From a virus, in IMG/VR virus record IMGVR_UViG_3300034272_000987, positions 1 through 49,026 of that record: a DNA stretch of 49,026 nt; one strand, given 5' to 3'. A program made the position numbers and the translations under genes. Positions within the stretch are counted from its first letter, which is position 1, and each line of letters opens with the position of its first letter. The notes under the pieces were generated by a model. It had not been told where the DNA came from and searched no databases. It saw only the letters and a list, made by a program, of their open reading frames with translations. This document shows, in pieces, positions 23,432-32,518 of the stretch.

Positions 23432-25159
23432 CTCAACGACTAGCCTGCTCTTAAACTCCTGTGGAAACTGGTCACCTGCTGATCTGAGTAGGTCAGCAAA
23501 ACAACCATCGATAAAATATGTGACTGCCCAATCTTGTGGAGTTCTAATCGAGCGACCGATTCCCTGTAGAACCGCGATCGAAGTCTTCCAGTTATACCAG
23601 TATTGAGAGTTATCTAATTTAGCTTTAACATACTTGTCGCCAAGATGAGGATACGGAACCTTTAGGAATACTTGGAATCGAGAATCATCATCGACCAAGT
23701 TAAGGCCCTCAAGTAGAGAAGGACCCATCAAAACTGTGTCGGGCTGCTTTTTTAGCTTTTTAATGATCTTGTCCTTTTCTTCAGAACCTTTGTATATCAA
23801 GACTCTCTTTCTGAGATCTTTCGGAAGGGCTCTCCACATCTTTTCTCCAAGGTCATAAGAACCAGTGTGGATTACACCTCGTTCATTAGAATGATTCTGA
23901 AGGATTGCTATTGTACGTTCGACTGCCCAATCAAAATTCTCTTCAAGAAATCTGGCTGACATTTTCTTGCCAGGATAGACAATGATAGGTGACTTTTCCC
24001 AGTCAAATCCTGATTCTATCTTGTAGTATTTTGCGCTCTTGAGTCCATGATTTCTCATAAAGTCCTTTGGACTGCCCATTGTTGCAGTCATCAAGACTTT
24101 GAAACCAAACTTATTGTAAAAATGTCTTTGTAAAAGGTAATACTCATCGATGCAGTTAAAGACGATATGCTTCTCACTCGGATTCTTGATCATCTTGTGG
24201 ACACCAGTTTTCTTAAGTATTGATACGTAATCTTCAAACTTACAGTGAGTGTCTTTGCACCAATCAGTAAGTCTAAATAGAGCCTTTAGATCAGTCGGCA
24301 AGTCTCTTTCACTAAATTCTTCAGATGCAATCTCTCTAGTCTTTTCATTGGCTTTCACAATTAGACTGAGTTGGTCAACCAGTTGGTCAAGGTGTCCAAG
24401 TAGACTCTCTGGATTTTCATCAGTGAATATGTGTTTGACTAATTTGTCAAATTTAATCATATCGATCTTTGGAGCCTTAATTGAATATTCAATCATGTGG
24501 TCCAAGATCTTTTGTATCTTTACTTGAATATCGTCAGTTATGACTGGGCTAAAATGACCCTGTACAATATCTAGAAGTTTATGTGCCTCATCGCATATTA
24601 CGAAATCTCTTTGTGGAAATGGAACACCTCGGCCTGAGCCCTGTTGCTGCTGTTCAACATAATTTCTTTGAATGAGCGCGTATGGATATGTTAGTAATGC
24701 GAGCGGTGCGCGAATAGCCTTCTTTCTAGATTGCAAGTAGCCGCATTTCTTAAAGCACTCCATGCCTTCAGCCTCTTCGTATGAGATTCCTCTAGTTGCA
24801 CAGTGACCTAGCGAAAACTTTTCATTATTGACATCACATTCGTAATTATCAACGCCTTTAATATTTCCCCAATTCCAAATCTGTAATCGTCTAAAGTCTT
24901 TGACATATTGCTCATGTAGAGATAAGTCAGAAGCAAGAATATAGCCTTTCTGTCCTCTGTGATTCATGAAGTCTGAAAACATCATTGCGATGATCGACTT
25001 ACCTGAACCAGTCGGCGCGTCAAGCAAATAGACACCATTAGGATCGTCATCGTATGCTTGAATCATATCAAGTACAACTTCTCGTTGTTGAGGCCTGAAA
25101 TTAAATAGTGGGTACTTGCTCTGAATAAAGGTATCGAATTCCTGTTCTAATTTGCTCAT
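23423..25159 (-). CDS. DinG/XPD-type superfamily 2 DNA helicase
   Basis: 578 aa. Walker A 'DAPTGSGKS' at 46-54, motif II 'VICDEAHKLLD' near 187, C-terminal helicase motifs 'MGPSLLEGLNLV' and 'LQGIGRSIRTPQD' (motif VI). Between motifs Ia and II, four cysteines (YEC, GHC, MEC, KKC) are spaced as in the 4Fe-4S domain of XPD/DinG, so an iron-sulphur cluster is expected. Unwinds DNA 5' to 3' in characterised members. Its start overlaps the methylglyoxal synthase stop by four bases. Confidence 0.85.
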   Translation of the reverse strand: MSKLEQEFDTFIQSKYPLFNFRPQQREVVLDMIQAYDDDPNGVYLLDAPTGSGKSIIAMMFSDFMNHRGQKGYILASDLSLHEQYVKDFRRLQIWNWGNIKGVDNYECDVNNEKFSLGHCATRGISYEEAEGMECFKKCGYLQSRKKAIRAPLALLTYPYALIQRNYVEQQQQGSGRGVPFPQRDFVICDEAHKLLDIVQGHFSPVITDDIQVKIQKILDHMIEYSIKAPKIDMIKFDKLVKHIFTDENPESLLGHLDQLVDQLSLIVKANEKTREIASEEFSERDLPTDLKALFRLTDWCKDTHCKFEDYVSILKKTGVHKMIKNPSEKHIVFNCIDEYYLLQRHFYNKFGFKVLMTATMGSPKDFMRNHGLKSAKYYKIESGFDWEKSPIIVYPGKKMSARFLEENFDWAVERTIAILQNHSNERGVIHTGSYDLGEKMWRALPKDLRKRVLIYKGSEEKDKIIKKLKKQPDTVLMGPSLLEGLNLVDDDSRFQVFLKVPYPHLGDKYVKAKLDNSQYWYNWKTSIAVLQGIGRSIRTPQDWAVTYFIDGCFADLLRSAGDQFPQEFKSRLVVEYK

Positions 25160-25518
25160 TTACGGTTTGCTTTAACGAAAAGATCTGCTGTTGAATAATT
25201 TGTTGCAATTGGCACGTTATGTACATTGCACAGACGAAGTAACATCTGTACGTCAACTTCGTGTGGGTGTGATGATAGTGGATCCATAAAGAATATCACT
25301 GCATCGATTTTTGCCTCAACGAGCTCTGCTGCTATTTGCGCATCCCCGCCTTGAGGTCCTGAGAATTTTCGTTGAACTTGTAAACCGGCATGCTCAACGT
25401 GAGAGCCAGTAGTTCCAGTAGCGACAAGGTCATGATCCTTAAAGAACTCTAAGTTCTTCATAATGAATGCGACCATATCGGCCTTTTTGTTATCGTGTGC
25501 GATTAGGGCTATTCTCAT
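25156..25518 (-). CDS. mgsA: Methylglyoxal synthase
   Basis: 120 aa against 152 in E. coli MgsA. Clear family match: IALIAHD near the start, 'VATGTTG' at 32-38 (phosphate binding), 'SGPQGGDAQ' with the catalytic Asp at 59, 'IFFMDPLSSHPHEVDV' with the catalytic His at 86, and 'NVPIATNYSTAD'. Converts dihydroxyacetone phosphate to methylglyoxal plus phosphate in the cytoplasm. The C-terminal tail of E. coli MgsA is absent. Start overlaps the upstream gene by 29 bp. An unusual auxiliary metabolic gene for a phage. Confidence 0.9.
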   Translation of the reverse strand: MRIALIAHDNKKADMVAFIMKNLEFFKDHDLVATGTTGSHVEHAGLQVQRKFSGPQGGDAQIAAELVEAKIDAVIFFMDPLSSHPHEVDVQMLLRLCNVHNVPIATNYSTADLFVKANRK

Positions 25519-25798
25519 TTATAAATTTTCTAACGTTGTTACCAAATTCCATGTCGTTCGGATACCTTTGCTCCAGCTCTTCGACTGCATTAATTCTGTC
25601 GAGTAGAGATTGACCATGAATTTTTAGATTTTCAAAAAATAGCTTAGCGGCTTGATCAAGAGCATCTGGATCTTCGGTACTTCCAATTAACTTACCATCT
25701 TTCATAGTCAATGAGAAGATCTCACGACGAGACTCATCTAGGCTGAAGAACGTGATGATGTTTTGCTCTTTTTCTAGAGCAATGTTTAGATTTGACAT
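25490..25798 (-). CDS. Hypothetical protein
   Basis: 102 aa from ATG 25798; a longer start at 25834 is less likely because it adds a basic unmatched stretch. Acidic, helical ('DQAAKLFFENLKIHGQSLLD'). Precedes and overlaps mgsA, so the two are probably translated from one message. No domain recognised. Confidence 0.52.
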   Translation of the reverse strand: MSNLNIALEKEQNIITFFSLDESRREIFSLTMKDGKLIGSTEDPDALDQAAKLFFENLKIHGQSLLDRINAVEELEQRYPNDMEFGNNVRKFINENSPNRTR

Positions 25799-25849
25799 TA
25801 GTCTTTGATTTTTAGGTCTTGTACTAATGGCCACTGGAAGGTTTAGCCT

Positions 25850-27178
25850 TTAATCGCGATACTTGGAGATCTTAGCAACTAGATCATAGTCTCTTGCGTC
25901 TAGTGCTGCATCGATTGCTGCATCAAGTTCTCTAGGAGACATATTTGCATAATCGTCATCGCTAACCTCAGTTTCAGGCTCAGCTGGAGAGTAGTTTCCG
26001 TAGCCAGGCTCTTCTTCAGTATCAAATCCGATAGCATTACCGAGTTCCCAATCTTGAATCTCTTGACGAATTTCATCAATGATAGATTTGATTGCAGCCT
26101 TTGCTGATTCTTCTCTTGAGAAAATACCTTTCATCAGAGCTAGGAATTCAGCGGCTGGCATTTGCATCAATTTACCAAAGACAAATTCTCTCATATTATC
26201 AACCGTACCTGCTTCAGGGAATTGATTAATAAAATCGCGTAAATCTGCTGCAAGATAAGGACCGTATCGTAAGTCTTCAATCTCATCTGCTAGTGTATCA
26301 GTATTTCCTAATACAGTTTCGGCTGATCCTTCGTCTTCTGGAATTCCAGCAGATGCAATGAGTTCGTAAATTCCTTTGATTGCCTCATGTAGGAGCATTG
26401 CAAAGTCAGTACCTAATGCATTAATCGTCGGCTGCATATTACCAATAGCTTCTTCAGCAGCTGGCGAATTATCCATGTCGCCTTGTTCCAAATCATCAAG
26501 AATTTTCTTTGCAAGATCTTCATCTGTGTTTGGATTTTCCCAAGTTACTTTCACTGATCCAGCAAATCCACTCTTGTCGCGAGTCCACATTTCCTTTTGA
26601 ACTTCCATTGGAATTTTCCAATCTAGTGCACTTGCAATATCAGTAATTTTTGAAAGCATACTAAGATATTTAAGACCGGCTTCTTCTCCAAAGATTTGAA
26701 CTAGACCTTCTCTAACTTCTGGCATAACGAGCATTCGCTTAGCATTCTTCGCCTCGCCTTGAGTAATATTGTTAGAGATCTTGCGTTTTTGAACTTCATC
26801 AATAAGGCCTTGATCTTCTAGCTTTTTAACGGCAGCTGGTTCAGGCTGATCTGGTGCCTCTTCCATCATATCTGGAATAGCTTGATCTTTAGGAAATTTG
26901 ATATTTAGAACAGTATCTCCTAGAATTGATCCATACGCATCCATAATCGTCTTTTCAGCTAGTGCTTCAAGACGACTCTTAATATTTGGCGCTGAGTTTT
27001 GCATTCTTTGAACCTCTCCAACCATTTGCATAAATCTTCCCATATCTGGACCAAGTCTCTGCTCAGTTCCACGAATGTCTTGACTTGCACGATTTTCAAT
27101 ACCTCTTAGGTACTCATCAGATGTTGCTTTATTTCCACGAAGCGATGCCTCTTGTAAGAATTTCTTAATGGTGCTCAT
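25850..27178 (-). CDS. Large tagged probable internal virion protein
   Basis: 442 aa. Starts MSTIKKFLQEASLRG: a short version of the tag ending in L-Q-E-A, which fits the T4 gp21 cleavage rule (L/I-x-E). Acidic and largely helical; middle segment 'AIPDMMEEAPDQPEPAAVKK' is disordered. Possible further L-x-E sites occur. One base after the 553-aa gene. Probably an abundant virion protein; not a recognisable enzyme. Confidence 0.63.
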   Translation of the reverse strand: MSTIKKFLQEASLRGNKATSDEYLRGIENRASQDIRGTEQRLGPDMGRFMQMVGEVQRMQNSAPNIKSRLEALAEKTIMDAYGSILGDTVLNIKFPKDQAIPDMMEEAPDQPEPAAVKKLEDQGLIDEVQKRKISNNITQGEAKNAKRMLVMPEVREGLVQIFGEEAGLKYLSMLSKITDIASALDWKIPMEVQKEMWTRDKSGFAGSVKVTWENPNTDEDLAKKILDDLEQGDMDNSPAAEEAIGNMQPTINALGTDFAMLLHEAIKGIYELIASAGIPEDEGSAETVLGNTDTLADEIEDLRYGPYLAADLRDFINQFPEAGTVDNMREFVFGKLMQMPAAEFLALMKGIFSREESAKAAIKSIIDEIRQEIQDWELGNAIGFDTEEEPGYGNYSPAEPETEVSDDDYANMSPRELDAAIDAALDARDYDLVAKISKYRD

Positions 27179-27179
27179 A

Positions 27180-28841
27180 TTATTTAGAGATTAATGTTTT
27201 TAGATCCATACCTGCTTTTTGAAGCTCTGATTCAAGTCTCTTGATCACATCCTCAGCTTCAGCCTTTGGTACTGGCTCGACTGCCGGTTTTTTCGTTGGA
27301 ATCGGACTCGGTCTTGATGGAGTTGATGGCTTGGTTGTAGGTGGTGCAATCGTAGGATTCGGCTTAACTGCCGGTTCTGCCATTGCAACAGCTTCAGTAA
27401 TTCCTTGATCCAAGATCTGTTTTACTTTGGCTTTTGAATCGAGGATATTCTTCATCGCTTGTGAAAGCTTAGTTGCTCCTCTTGCCTCAATTGTGTGAAG
27501 TAGTCTATAGATCTCTTCGTTTTTTGCTAGAACTCTTTCACGTTCTTCTGCAGTAGCATCTTTAAATAGTACATTGAATAGCTTAGAAGAGAATTCGCTG
27601 ATTGCTCCAAGCTTTAAATATTTGCTCATCATATCTTGTTTAGACATGATTGGCACAAGTCTCTCCATAAGGATTGACATAATTACTTTAGTTGCAGCTT
27701 CATTGTTCTCAGTATTTACAGTGTAGCTTGACTTGATGATGTCTTCGAAAATATCAACCGGTGATCTTCTATCAAGTTGCAGATCCGTTACTACTCTTTT
27801 GATAACTGCTTCAACTGGCAGAGTTGCCATTAGAACACGAATCATTTGTTCAGGATAACCAAACTTTCTAAAGTGTTCAACTGGATCGCTAGTCGTTTTA
27901 ACGCTACGATCATTAATATCGTGAGAGTAGGTTACTTGACCATCGTATGAAATTGTAGTACCAATCAAGTGATTTGCATCAGTCGCTGGTTTTGTAAAAT
28001 CGAATGTGTTGATTTGAATTGCACCGCCTCCGTAACTTGCATTATTGAACGAACCTCTATTGATACACCAGTTTGCAACTGAACAAAGATCCTTTTGTGC
28101 TTTTTCGGTACGCGCACTAAGCATCAAATACTTATCGTCTGCGTATAGAATTCCAGCTTCAGGTTCAAGTTCCTCAATCTTTGCCATTTTAGAGGCAATA
28201 TCGTTGTTTGAATAACCCTTAACGTAATTCTCAGCAAATGTGATAAATTCTGCAATTGTCGAAAATGCTCTTGCTTTTGCGAGAAGTCTCTTCTTAACCT
28301 CTTCTCCCTGATCATTAAGTAGAGTCGCAACGTTTAGTAGCTTTTGTTGTTCTTCTTCAGGTAGAGTTCTAAAAGAACGTCTTAAATCTCCAGGCAGCTC
28401 ATCGATAATCCACTTGGCTCCACGACGAACTTCAATATTTCTAATATCGTCCATTAGTGCTTCGAACGGATTAACTCCATTGATTCGCTCTCCTCTTGGA
28501 GTAGCAGCATATTGATCGATTGGTCTAGGTAATACTCTCGGAATAGATCCATCCGCAATCAACATCTGCATCAACTCTTTAAGTTGTTCAATTGTTGCAC
28601 CATGCTCAAAGTGGAATTTTACAAAGGATGTTGCGTAACCGTGAGCATTACCAATCAACTGAATGATCTCTTTGTATTTCTCATTATTGAGAGCATCACG
28701 TTTATCGTCGTCAGTCATAGTATTGGGCTGAATACGATTTTTCGCAGCGTACCATTTTATCATGTAAGCCTTTGCGCCTGAAATGTTTTCAAAAACAGAT
28801 GCAGTTTTTATTAGGCTCTTGAGTGAATCAAATTTCTTCAT
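27180..28841 (-). CDS. Large probable virion protein
   Basis: 553 aa. The N-terminus (MKKFDSLKSLIKTASVFEN) is only loosely tag-like. The centre contains 'LCSVANWCINRGSFNNASYG' and 'HLIGTTISYDGQVTYSHDIN', a WC-containing motif seen in uncharacterised large-phage proteins. Residues 490-525 are a Pro/Thr/Lys-rich linker ('APPTTKPSTPSRPSPIPTKK') before a short coiled coil. Between two tagged genes and 13 bp from the next, so likely part of the same late operon. Confidence 0.6.
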   Translation of the reverse strand: MKKFDSLKSLIKTASVFENISGAKAYMIKWYAAKNRIQPNTMTDDDKRDALNNEKYKEIIQLIGNAHGYATSFVKFHFEHGATIEQLKELMQMLIADGSIPRVLPRPIDQYAATPRGERINGVNPFEALMDDIRNIEVRRGAKWIIDELPGDLRRSFRTLPEEEQQKLLNVATLLNDQGEEVKKRLLAKARAFSTIAEFITFAENYVKGYSNNDIASKMAKIEELEPEAGILYADDKYLMLSARTEKAQKDLCSVANWCINRGSFNNASYGGGAIQINTFDFTKPATDANHLIGTTISYDGQVTYSHDINDRSVKTTSDPVEHFRKFGYPEQMIRVLMATLPVEAVIKRVVTDLQLDRRSPVDIFEDIIKSSYTVNTENNEAATKVIMSILMERLVPIMSKQDMMSKYLKLGAISEFSSKLFNVLFKDATAEERERVLAKNEEIYRLLHTIEARGATKLSQAMKNILDSKAKVKQILDQGITEAVAMAEPAVKPNPTIAPPTTKPSTPSRPSPIPTKKPAVEPVPKAEAEDVIKRLESELQKAGMDLKTLISK

Positions 28842-28854
28842 ATTGATTGTTTGT

Positions 28855-29871
28855 TTATTCTAAAGTCTTAAATTTTAAGTTGATTGGATTTGCTTGTCGC
28901 TTGTCGATCAACTTCCCAGTTATCAAGCACTTTACCAGACTCTTATCATTGCCGATTGGTAAGTATAATACTGTGTCCTGTGAAAGTGTTTTGATTAATT
29001 TTAATTGGCGACCGTCCTTTTCAACTTCAACGCTTACTTTGATATTCTCGTCGTCTTTCCAAATTATTGAAGGATCTTTGTCAGGATACGACTTGATTTC
29101 AGGATTCAATATTTCAAGAATCTTAACGTCAGTAAAACCTCCTTTGAAAGGAATATCTAACTTGATGGTCTCGCCTGGTCTAATTGACCATTGAGATTCT
29201 CTCTGAATTCCAGTATATGATTGCCCACTAGGCTTTTTCTCGCCACCTATTGAGATTGAGCCATCTTCTTCGATTACCAGCTTGTGAATATGCCAGTCTT
29301 CAATCGGAGTAACTTGAACAGCTAGCGGTCGACCTTTAGTTTCAAAGTGACTTGCCATGTCTCTTGCAATCTCTTCTTCAGATTCGCTAATGTTATAAAC
29401 TTTGACTGTTGTCATTGAATTGTCATTAATACAAACATAGATCTTTTCGCCTTGGTGAACAATTTCAGTACTGATGATTTTGTTACCGTCTGCGTCCAAG
29501 AGATATTCACCGGTTTTTCGGTCTCTTTTGTATTTGTAAGATCTCATAGTTAGTCGGATATAGCTTTCTGCATTACCGACTTTGATCTTGAATACTCCAG
29601 CTGGAACGCCCTTTGCTCCCGAAAAGTCTCTCTTTTCAATCTTATCTGCTTCTCTATAGAAAATGTCTTTGATAGCTGACATTACGTTCTCGCGAACCTG
29701 TTCATAATTCAGGCCGAGAGTTCTTATGTTTCTAGATACTTCTGGAGCAAATGAAACATTTAACAGATTACCGACTCTTTCGTCAGATTGTTCAATAAAG
29801 TGTTTAGATCTTCTTGCTTCAAATATAAATTCAGAAAAGGTCTTAATGAAATCCATCAAGTATTTGGCCAT
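28855..29871 (-). CDS. Tagged probable virion protein
   Basis: 338 aa (or 333 from Met at 29856). MDFIKTFSEFIFEARRSK is the closest match in the window to T4 MKTYQEFIAEAR. Middle part is beta-rich and contains a repeated sensor-like 'IYVCINDNSMTTVKVYNIS'; 'GGEKKPSGQSY' is a flexible loop. Late promoter 11 nt upstream. First gene of an operon with the 553- and 442-aa proteins. Confidence 0.65.
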   Translation of the reverse strand: MAKYLMDFIKTFSEFIFEARRSKHFIEQSDERVGNLLNVSFAPEVSRNIRTLGLNYEQVRENVMSAIKDIFYREADKIEKRDFSGAKGVPAGVFKIKVGNAESYIRLTMRSYKYKRDRKTGEYLLDADGNKIISTEIVHQGEKIYVCINDNSMTTVKVYNISESEEEIARDMASHFETKGRPLAVQVTPIEDWHIHKLVIEEDGSISIGGEKKPSGQSYTGIQRESQWSIRPGETIKLDIPFKGGFTDVKILEILNPEIKSYPDKDPSIIWKDDENIKVSVEVEKDGRQLKLIKTLSQDTVLYLPIGNDKSLVKCLITGKLIDKRQANPINLKFKTLE

Positions 29872-29882
29872 TTTTTGTTAAG

Positions 29883-29892
29883 GTTATTTATA
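29883..29892 (-). promoter_or_regulatory. Late promoter TATAAATAAC
   Basis: TATAAATAAC between the terminator at 29906 and the ATG at 29871. Confidence 0.55.
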
Positions 29893-29905
29893 CCCGCCAA
29901 ACAGA

Positions 29906-29931
29906 AAAAGGGAGAACAATGTCTCCCTTTT
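29906..29931 (-). terminator. Intrinsic terminator
   Basis: Stem 29906-29915 (AAAAGGGAGA) with 29922-29931; on the minus strand the stem ends in a T-run. Directly downstream of tRNA-Leu(UAG). Confidence 0.8.
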
Positions 29932-29933
29932 AG

Positions 29934-30015
29934 TACCCAGGACAGGAATCGAACCTGCACGCCTTGCGACACTAGATCCTAAGTCTAGCACGTCTACCAA
30001 TTCCGCCACCTGGGC
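29934..30015 (-). tRNA. tRNA-Leu(UAG), canonical copy
   Basis: Class II; CTAGA/TCTAG stem, loop CTTAGGA, anticodon TAG; acceptor GCCCAGG/CCTGGGT, discriminator A. Confidence 0.92.
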
Positions 30016-30047
30016 ATTCAATCGGCTGCTGTTATTTAACTATTCTA

Positions 30048-30740
30048 CTAAGCAGCCTTTTTTAGTTTTTGTTTCTTTGGCATAAATTCCTCACGTAGAT
30101 CAATGAATGCTTGTTGAAATTGATCTGCTGTTGTTTTACTGATGCCGATAATTCCCATGTCTCCAGTTGAAGAGTATGCAGTAATCTCATCAAGTAAAAC
30201 CTCTTTGGTGTAACCCATTCGACTTAACTTGCCTTTGGCTGCATCTACATCAGACTTTGGCAAGCTCTTGATTAGTTTGGTTGCTCGCTCCTTGTATTCA
30301 GTTTGAGTGTACCAGATCGCATGACTCATTTCATGATTTAAGTTACGACCTTCCATTTGATCAACTCCAATCAAGTAGGCATCTTGTTCAAGAGCATCAT
30401 ACTTATTAAAGATCTGGTGGAGTATCTCATCCATGAAGATGTCATAGGGAGTTAGATCAGTTGTTTGTTTGTCCAGACACTGGACGATTGTTTTTACAGG
30501 TATATTGAAAGCTGCCCAGTCTCTAGTGTAACTAAACACCTCAGTTGCTCCTGGTCTTGAGTATGCGTACCATTTCATATAGTCCCATATATCAAAGTCC
30601 TTATTGCGAAACTTGCTGTCGGCTGACTCATAGAACTCTTGAGCTCTTAAGAAAGTCATAGAACGATCCCAATCGTTTGGGATCTCAAGAGCAAAGATCT
30701 TATCAGTTACTCTCTTAAGTTTATGCTTAATCTGCTTCAT
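30048..30740 (-). CDS. Putative zinc metallopeptidase-like protein
   Basis: 230 aa. HEMSH at 136-140 (in 'NLNHEMSHAIWYTQ') is an HExxH zinc motif and 'LLDEITAY' about 50 residues later could supply the third ligand or catalytic acid. No signal peptide or membrane segment. I know no close family; the motif alone does not prove protease activity. Basic C-terminal tail. Confidence 0.6.
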   Translation of the reverse strand: MKQIKHKLKRVTDKIFALEIPNDWDRSMTFLRAQEFYESADSKFRNKDFDIWDYMKWYAYSRPGATEVFSYTRDWAAFNIPVKTIVQCLDKQTTDLTPYDIFMDEILHQIFNKYDALEQDAYLIGVDQMEGRNLNHEMSHAIWYTQTEYKERATKLIKSLPKSDVDAAKGKLSRMGYTKEVLLDEITAYSSTGDMGIIGISKTTADQFQQAFIDLREEFMPKKQKLKKAA

Positions 30741-30980
30741 GAGATTAATATACCTAAAAAACCGGTCAGAGGGTCAACTATCTAGAAAGATAGAATTTAG
30801 TTAAAGGACAGTTGAGCGATGGACAAAAATGCAAATGTTGATCAGTTGAATCTTGAGTTTTGATCGGTTCGAGATCGCAATCATATTCATCAGAGCGACG
30901 GTCTTATAGAATGTAGATATACCGCAAGGTATAAAAATTCTAGGCAATCTTGACGGTCAACCTCTCCTCCCGGTAAGGTC
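30741..30980. other. 240-bp intergenic stretch, no gene seen
   Basis: No supported ORF, tRNA or terminator. It holds a short palindrome TATCTAGAAAGATA and a GGTTCGAGATC stretch that resembles a T-loop but lacks matching arms. Confidence 0.4.
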
Positions 30981-31433
30981 TTATTCCATCCAGTCGATTT
31001 CGACTAGGGCATTGTGACGATCTAATTCGTCTTGTAGTTTCTCAATCTCAGCTTCCAGATTGGCAACTAGTGTGTCTCTTTCAACAATTGAAATTGACGC
31101 AGACTTAGTATGAGTCGAATCTGGTGTGCCATAACCGCCACGTTGAAATACTTGACCGGCTTCGCAGTCAAGACCTTTAACGTATTGAACCATCGACTTC
31201 AACTCTGACAGTTTGAAGATTTGGTTATACACTGGCAAGTTTGCACGATGGATTGCACTCTTTAGAGAGATTAGGGCCTCCGTTTTCTTTACGTAATTGT
31301 CGTATGCCACTCGAGGATCATAGACTCTTTCAGTTCCATCGATAACTGAATTGTATCGTTGAACCTTTTGAAACTCTGTCTTGATTTCTTGGACAAGTTT
31401 GTTTTTGCGCTTAAGAGCTTGTTTGATATTCAT
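30981..31433 (-). CDS. DIP1984/DUF6847-like helical protein
   Basis: 150 aa. 'IKQALKRKNKLVQEI', 'SLKSAIHRANLPVYNQ', 'LSELKSMVQYVKGL' and 'LEAEIEKLQDELDRHNALVE' follow the pattern of the small helical DIP1984 family (sometimes annotated septicolysin). Biological role unknown. Located between two tRNA genes. Confidence 0.6.
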   Translation of the reverse strand: MNIKQALKRKNKLVQEIKTEFQKVQRYNSVIDGTERVYDPRVAYDNYVKKTEALISLKSAIHRANLPVYNQIFKLSELKSMVQYVKGLDCEAGQVFQRGGYGTPDSTHTKSASISIVERDTLVANLEAEIEKLQDELDRHNALVEIDWME

Positions 31434-31456
31434 ATCTTTATTATGATTTTATTTTG

Positions 31457-31530
31457 TGATCCCGACAGGATTCGAACCTGTGACCTACTGCTTAGAAGGC
31501 AGTTGCTCTATCCAGCTGAGCTACGAGACC
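31457..31530 (-). tRNA. tRNA-Arg(UCU)
   Basis: Stem ACTGC/GCAGT, loop CTTCTAA, anticodon TCT; acceptor GGTCTCG/CGGGATC, discriminator A. Confidence 0.92.
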
Positions 31531-31571
31531 GATTACGTAGTTTTTATACTACGTTTTTCAAAAAGGATTTG

Positions 31572-31718
31572 TTAGACGATTGCACTGATGATAATTGCAC
31601 TAATTGCAAGAATCCCAACAATAGTTACAGCAACAACTAACATCCAATTGTTTGCTTCGACTTGATCTTGACGGCGACCTTGCCAGTCCTTTGGATCAAA
31701 TTTATCTTTCTTTCCCAT
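31572..31718 (-). CDS. Small membrane protein
   Basis: 48 aa. N-terminus is charged (MGKKDKFDPKDWQGRRQDQ), then 'MLVVAVTIVGILAISAIIII'-type hydrophobic span to the end (about residues 26-47). Start codon shares a base with the upstream stop (TAATG), indicating coupling. Located just downstream of the exported transglycosylase, so a lysis-related role (holin-like) is possible but unproven. Confidence 0.6.
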   Translation of the reverse strand: MGKKDKFDPKDWQGRRQDQVEANNWMLVVAVTIVGILAISAIIISAIV

Positions 31719-31978
31719 TAGAATTTATTTGGTATTTTTAGAAAGTCTTCATACAGCATGATGTTTAGACCTTCTTGTTCTAAATCATCAGGCAGCAATC
31801 CAACTTTGACAGTTAGATCTTCCTCTCTGATTACTGCGACTAATCCACACCCTTCACATAAGATACCTTTTGTGAAGTATCCAGGTTTTAGATCGTCAGC
31901 GATCTTTAGAATATCTATATCCGGTTGAACATCTTCTCCAAACATTGCTGGAGAACATTTTGTGCAAAAATCTGCCAT
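31718..31978 (-). CDS. Small zinc-binding protein
   Basis: 86 aa from ATG 31978 (longer starts would overlap the transglycosylase stop). CTKC at 5-8 and CEGC near 50 can form one zinc site. Acidic. Function unknown. Lies between transglycosylase and the small membrane protein, all apparently one transcript. Confidence 0.58.
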   Translation of the reverse strand: MADFCTKCSPAMFGEDVQPDIDILKIADDLKPGYFTKGILCEGCGLVAVIREEDLTVKVGLLPDDLEQEGLNIMLYEDFLKIPNKF

Positions 31979-31988
31979 TGTTGTGTTA

Positions 31989-32507
31989 TTATTTAATTGG
32001 ATTACTTTGACCACTAGCGATTCGAATAGCATAGCCATTCACAATAGGCCGACCTGAATTATAGGCGCCGAGCGCAACTCGCCAGTTTCCATATTTTTCT
32101 TTAAGTCTCGCTAAGAGCTTCATTGAGATATGAACATTAAGCTCAAGATCATTCATTAACATCTTTGACGTGACGCGTTTGTCCCAGTTATCATTTGCGG
32201 TTGGAACCTGTATCTGCATTGCTCCATAAGCAGCAGCGCTTGATATTCTCTTTGGATTATAGCTCCAATGAAATGGTCCCAAATAACCAGTCTCTTCATT
32301 AGCGACGCCTAGCGCAATTTCAAAAGGTACATTATACTCTTCTGAATACTTTTCAAGTAGAGTGTACAGTTTTAGACATGGTGGAGCATTCTCAATATCG
32401 ACTGTTGCCAACTTGATGATCGAATCTTCTTGCTCAGGCTCAATCAATGTCGCTCCCAACAAAACTGAGAGCGACACGATCGATATGACAGATTTTAAAG
32501 TCCACAT
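31989..32507 (-). CDS. Exported lytic transglycosylase (SLT family)
   Basis: 172 aa. N-terminal signal/anchor segment ('LKSVISIVSLSVLLGATL'), then a soluble lytic transglycosylase fold: catalytic Glu71 in 'VANEETGYLGPF', 'AYGAMQIQVPT' and 'VALGAYNSG'. Cleaves peptidoglycan glycan strands in the periplasm; likely the lysis endolysin or a virion entry enzyme. The signal segment suggests holin-independent export. Neighbours include two small membrane proteins. Confidence 0.82.
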   Translation of the reverse strand: MWTLKSVISIVSLSVLLGATLIEPEQEDSIIKLATVDIENAPPCLKLYTLLEKYSEEYNVPFEIALGVANEETGYLGPFHWSYNPKRISSAAAYGAMQIQVPTANDNWDKRVTSKMLMNDLELNVHISMKLLARLKEKYGNWRVALGAYNSGRPIVNGYAIRIASGQSNPIK

Positions 32508-32518
32508 ATTTAATTGGT

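Noticed and set aside
30741-30980. Extra tRNA suggested by GGTTCGAGATC
   Set aside because: No second strand for the T-stem and no acceptor complementarity.
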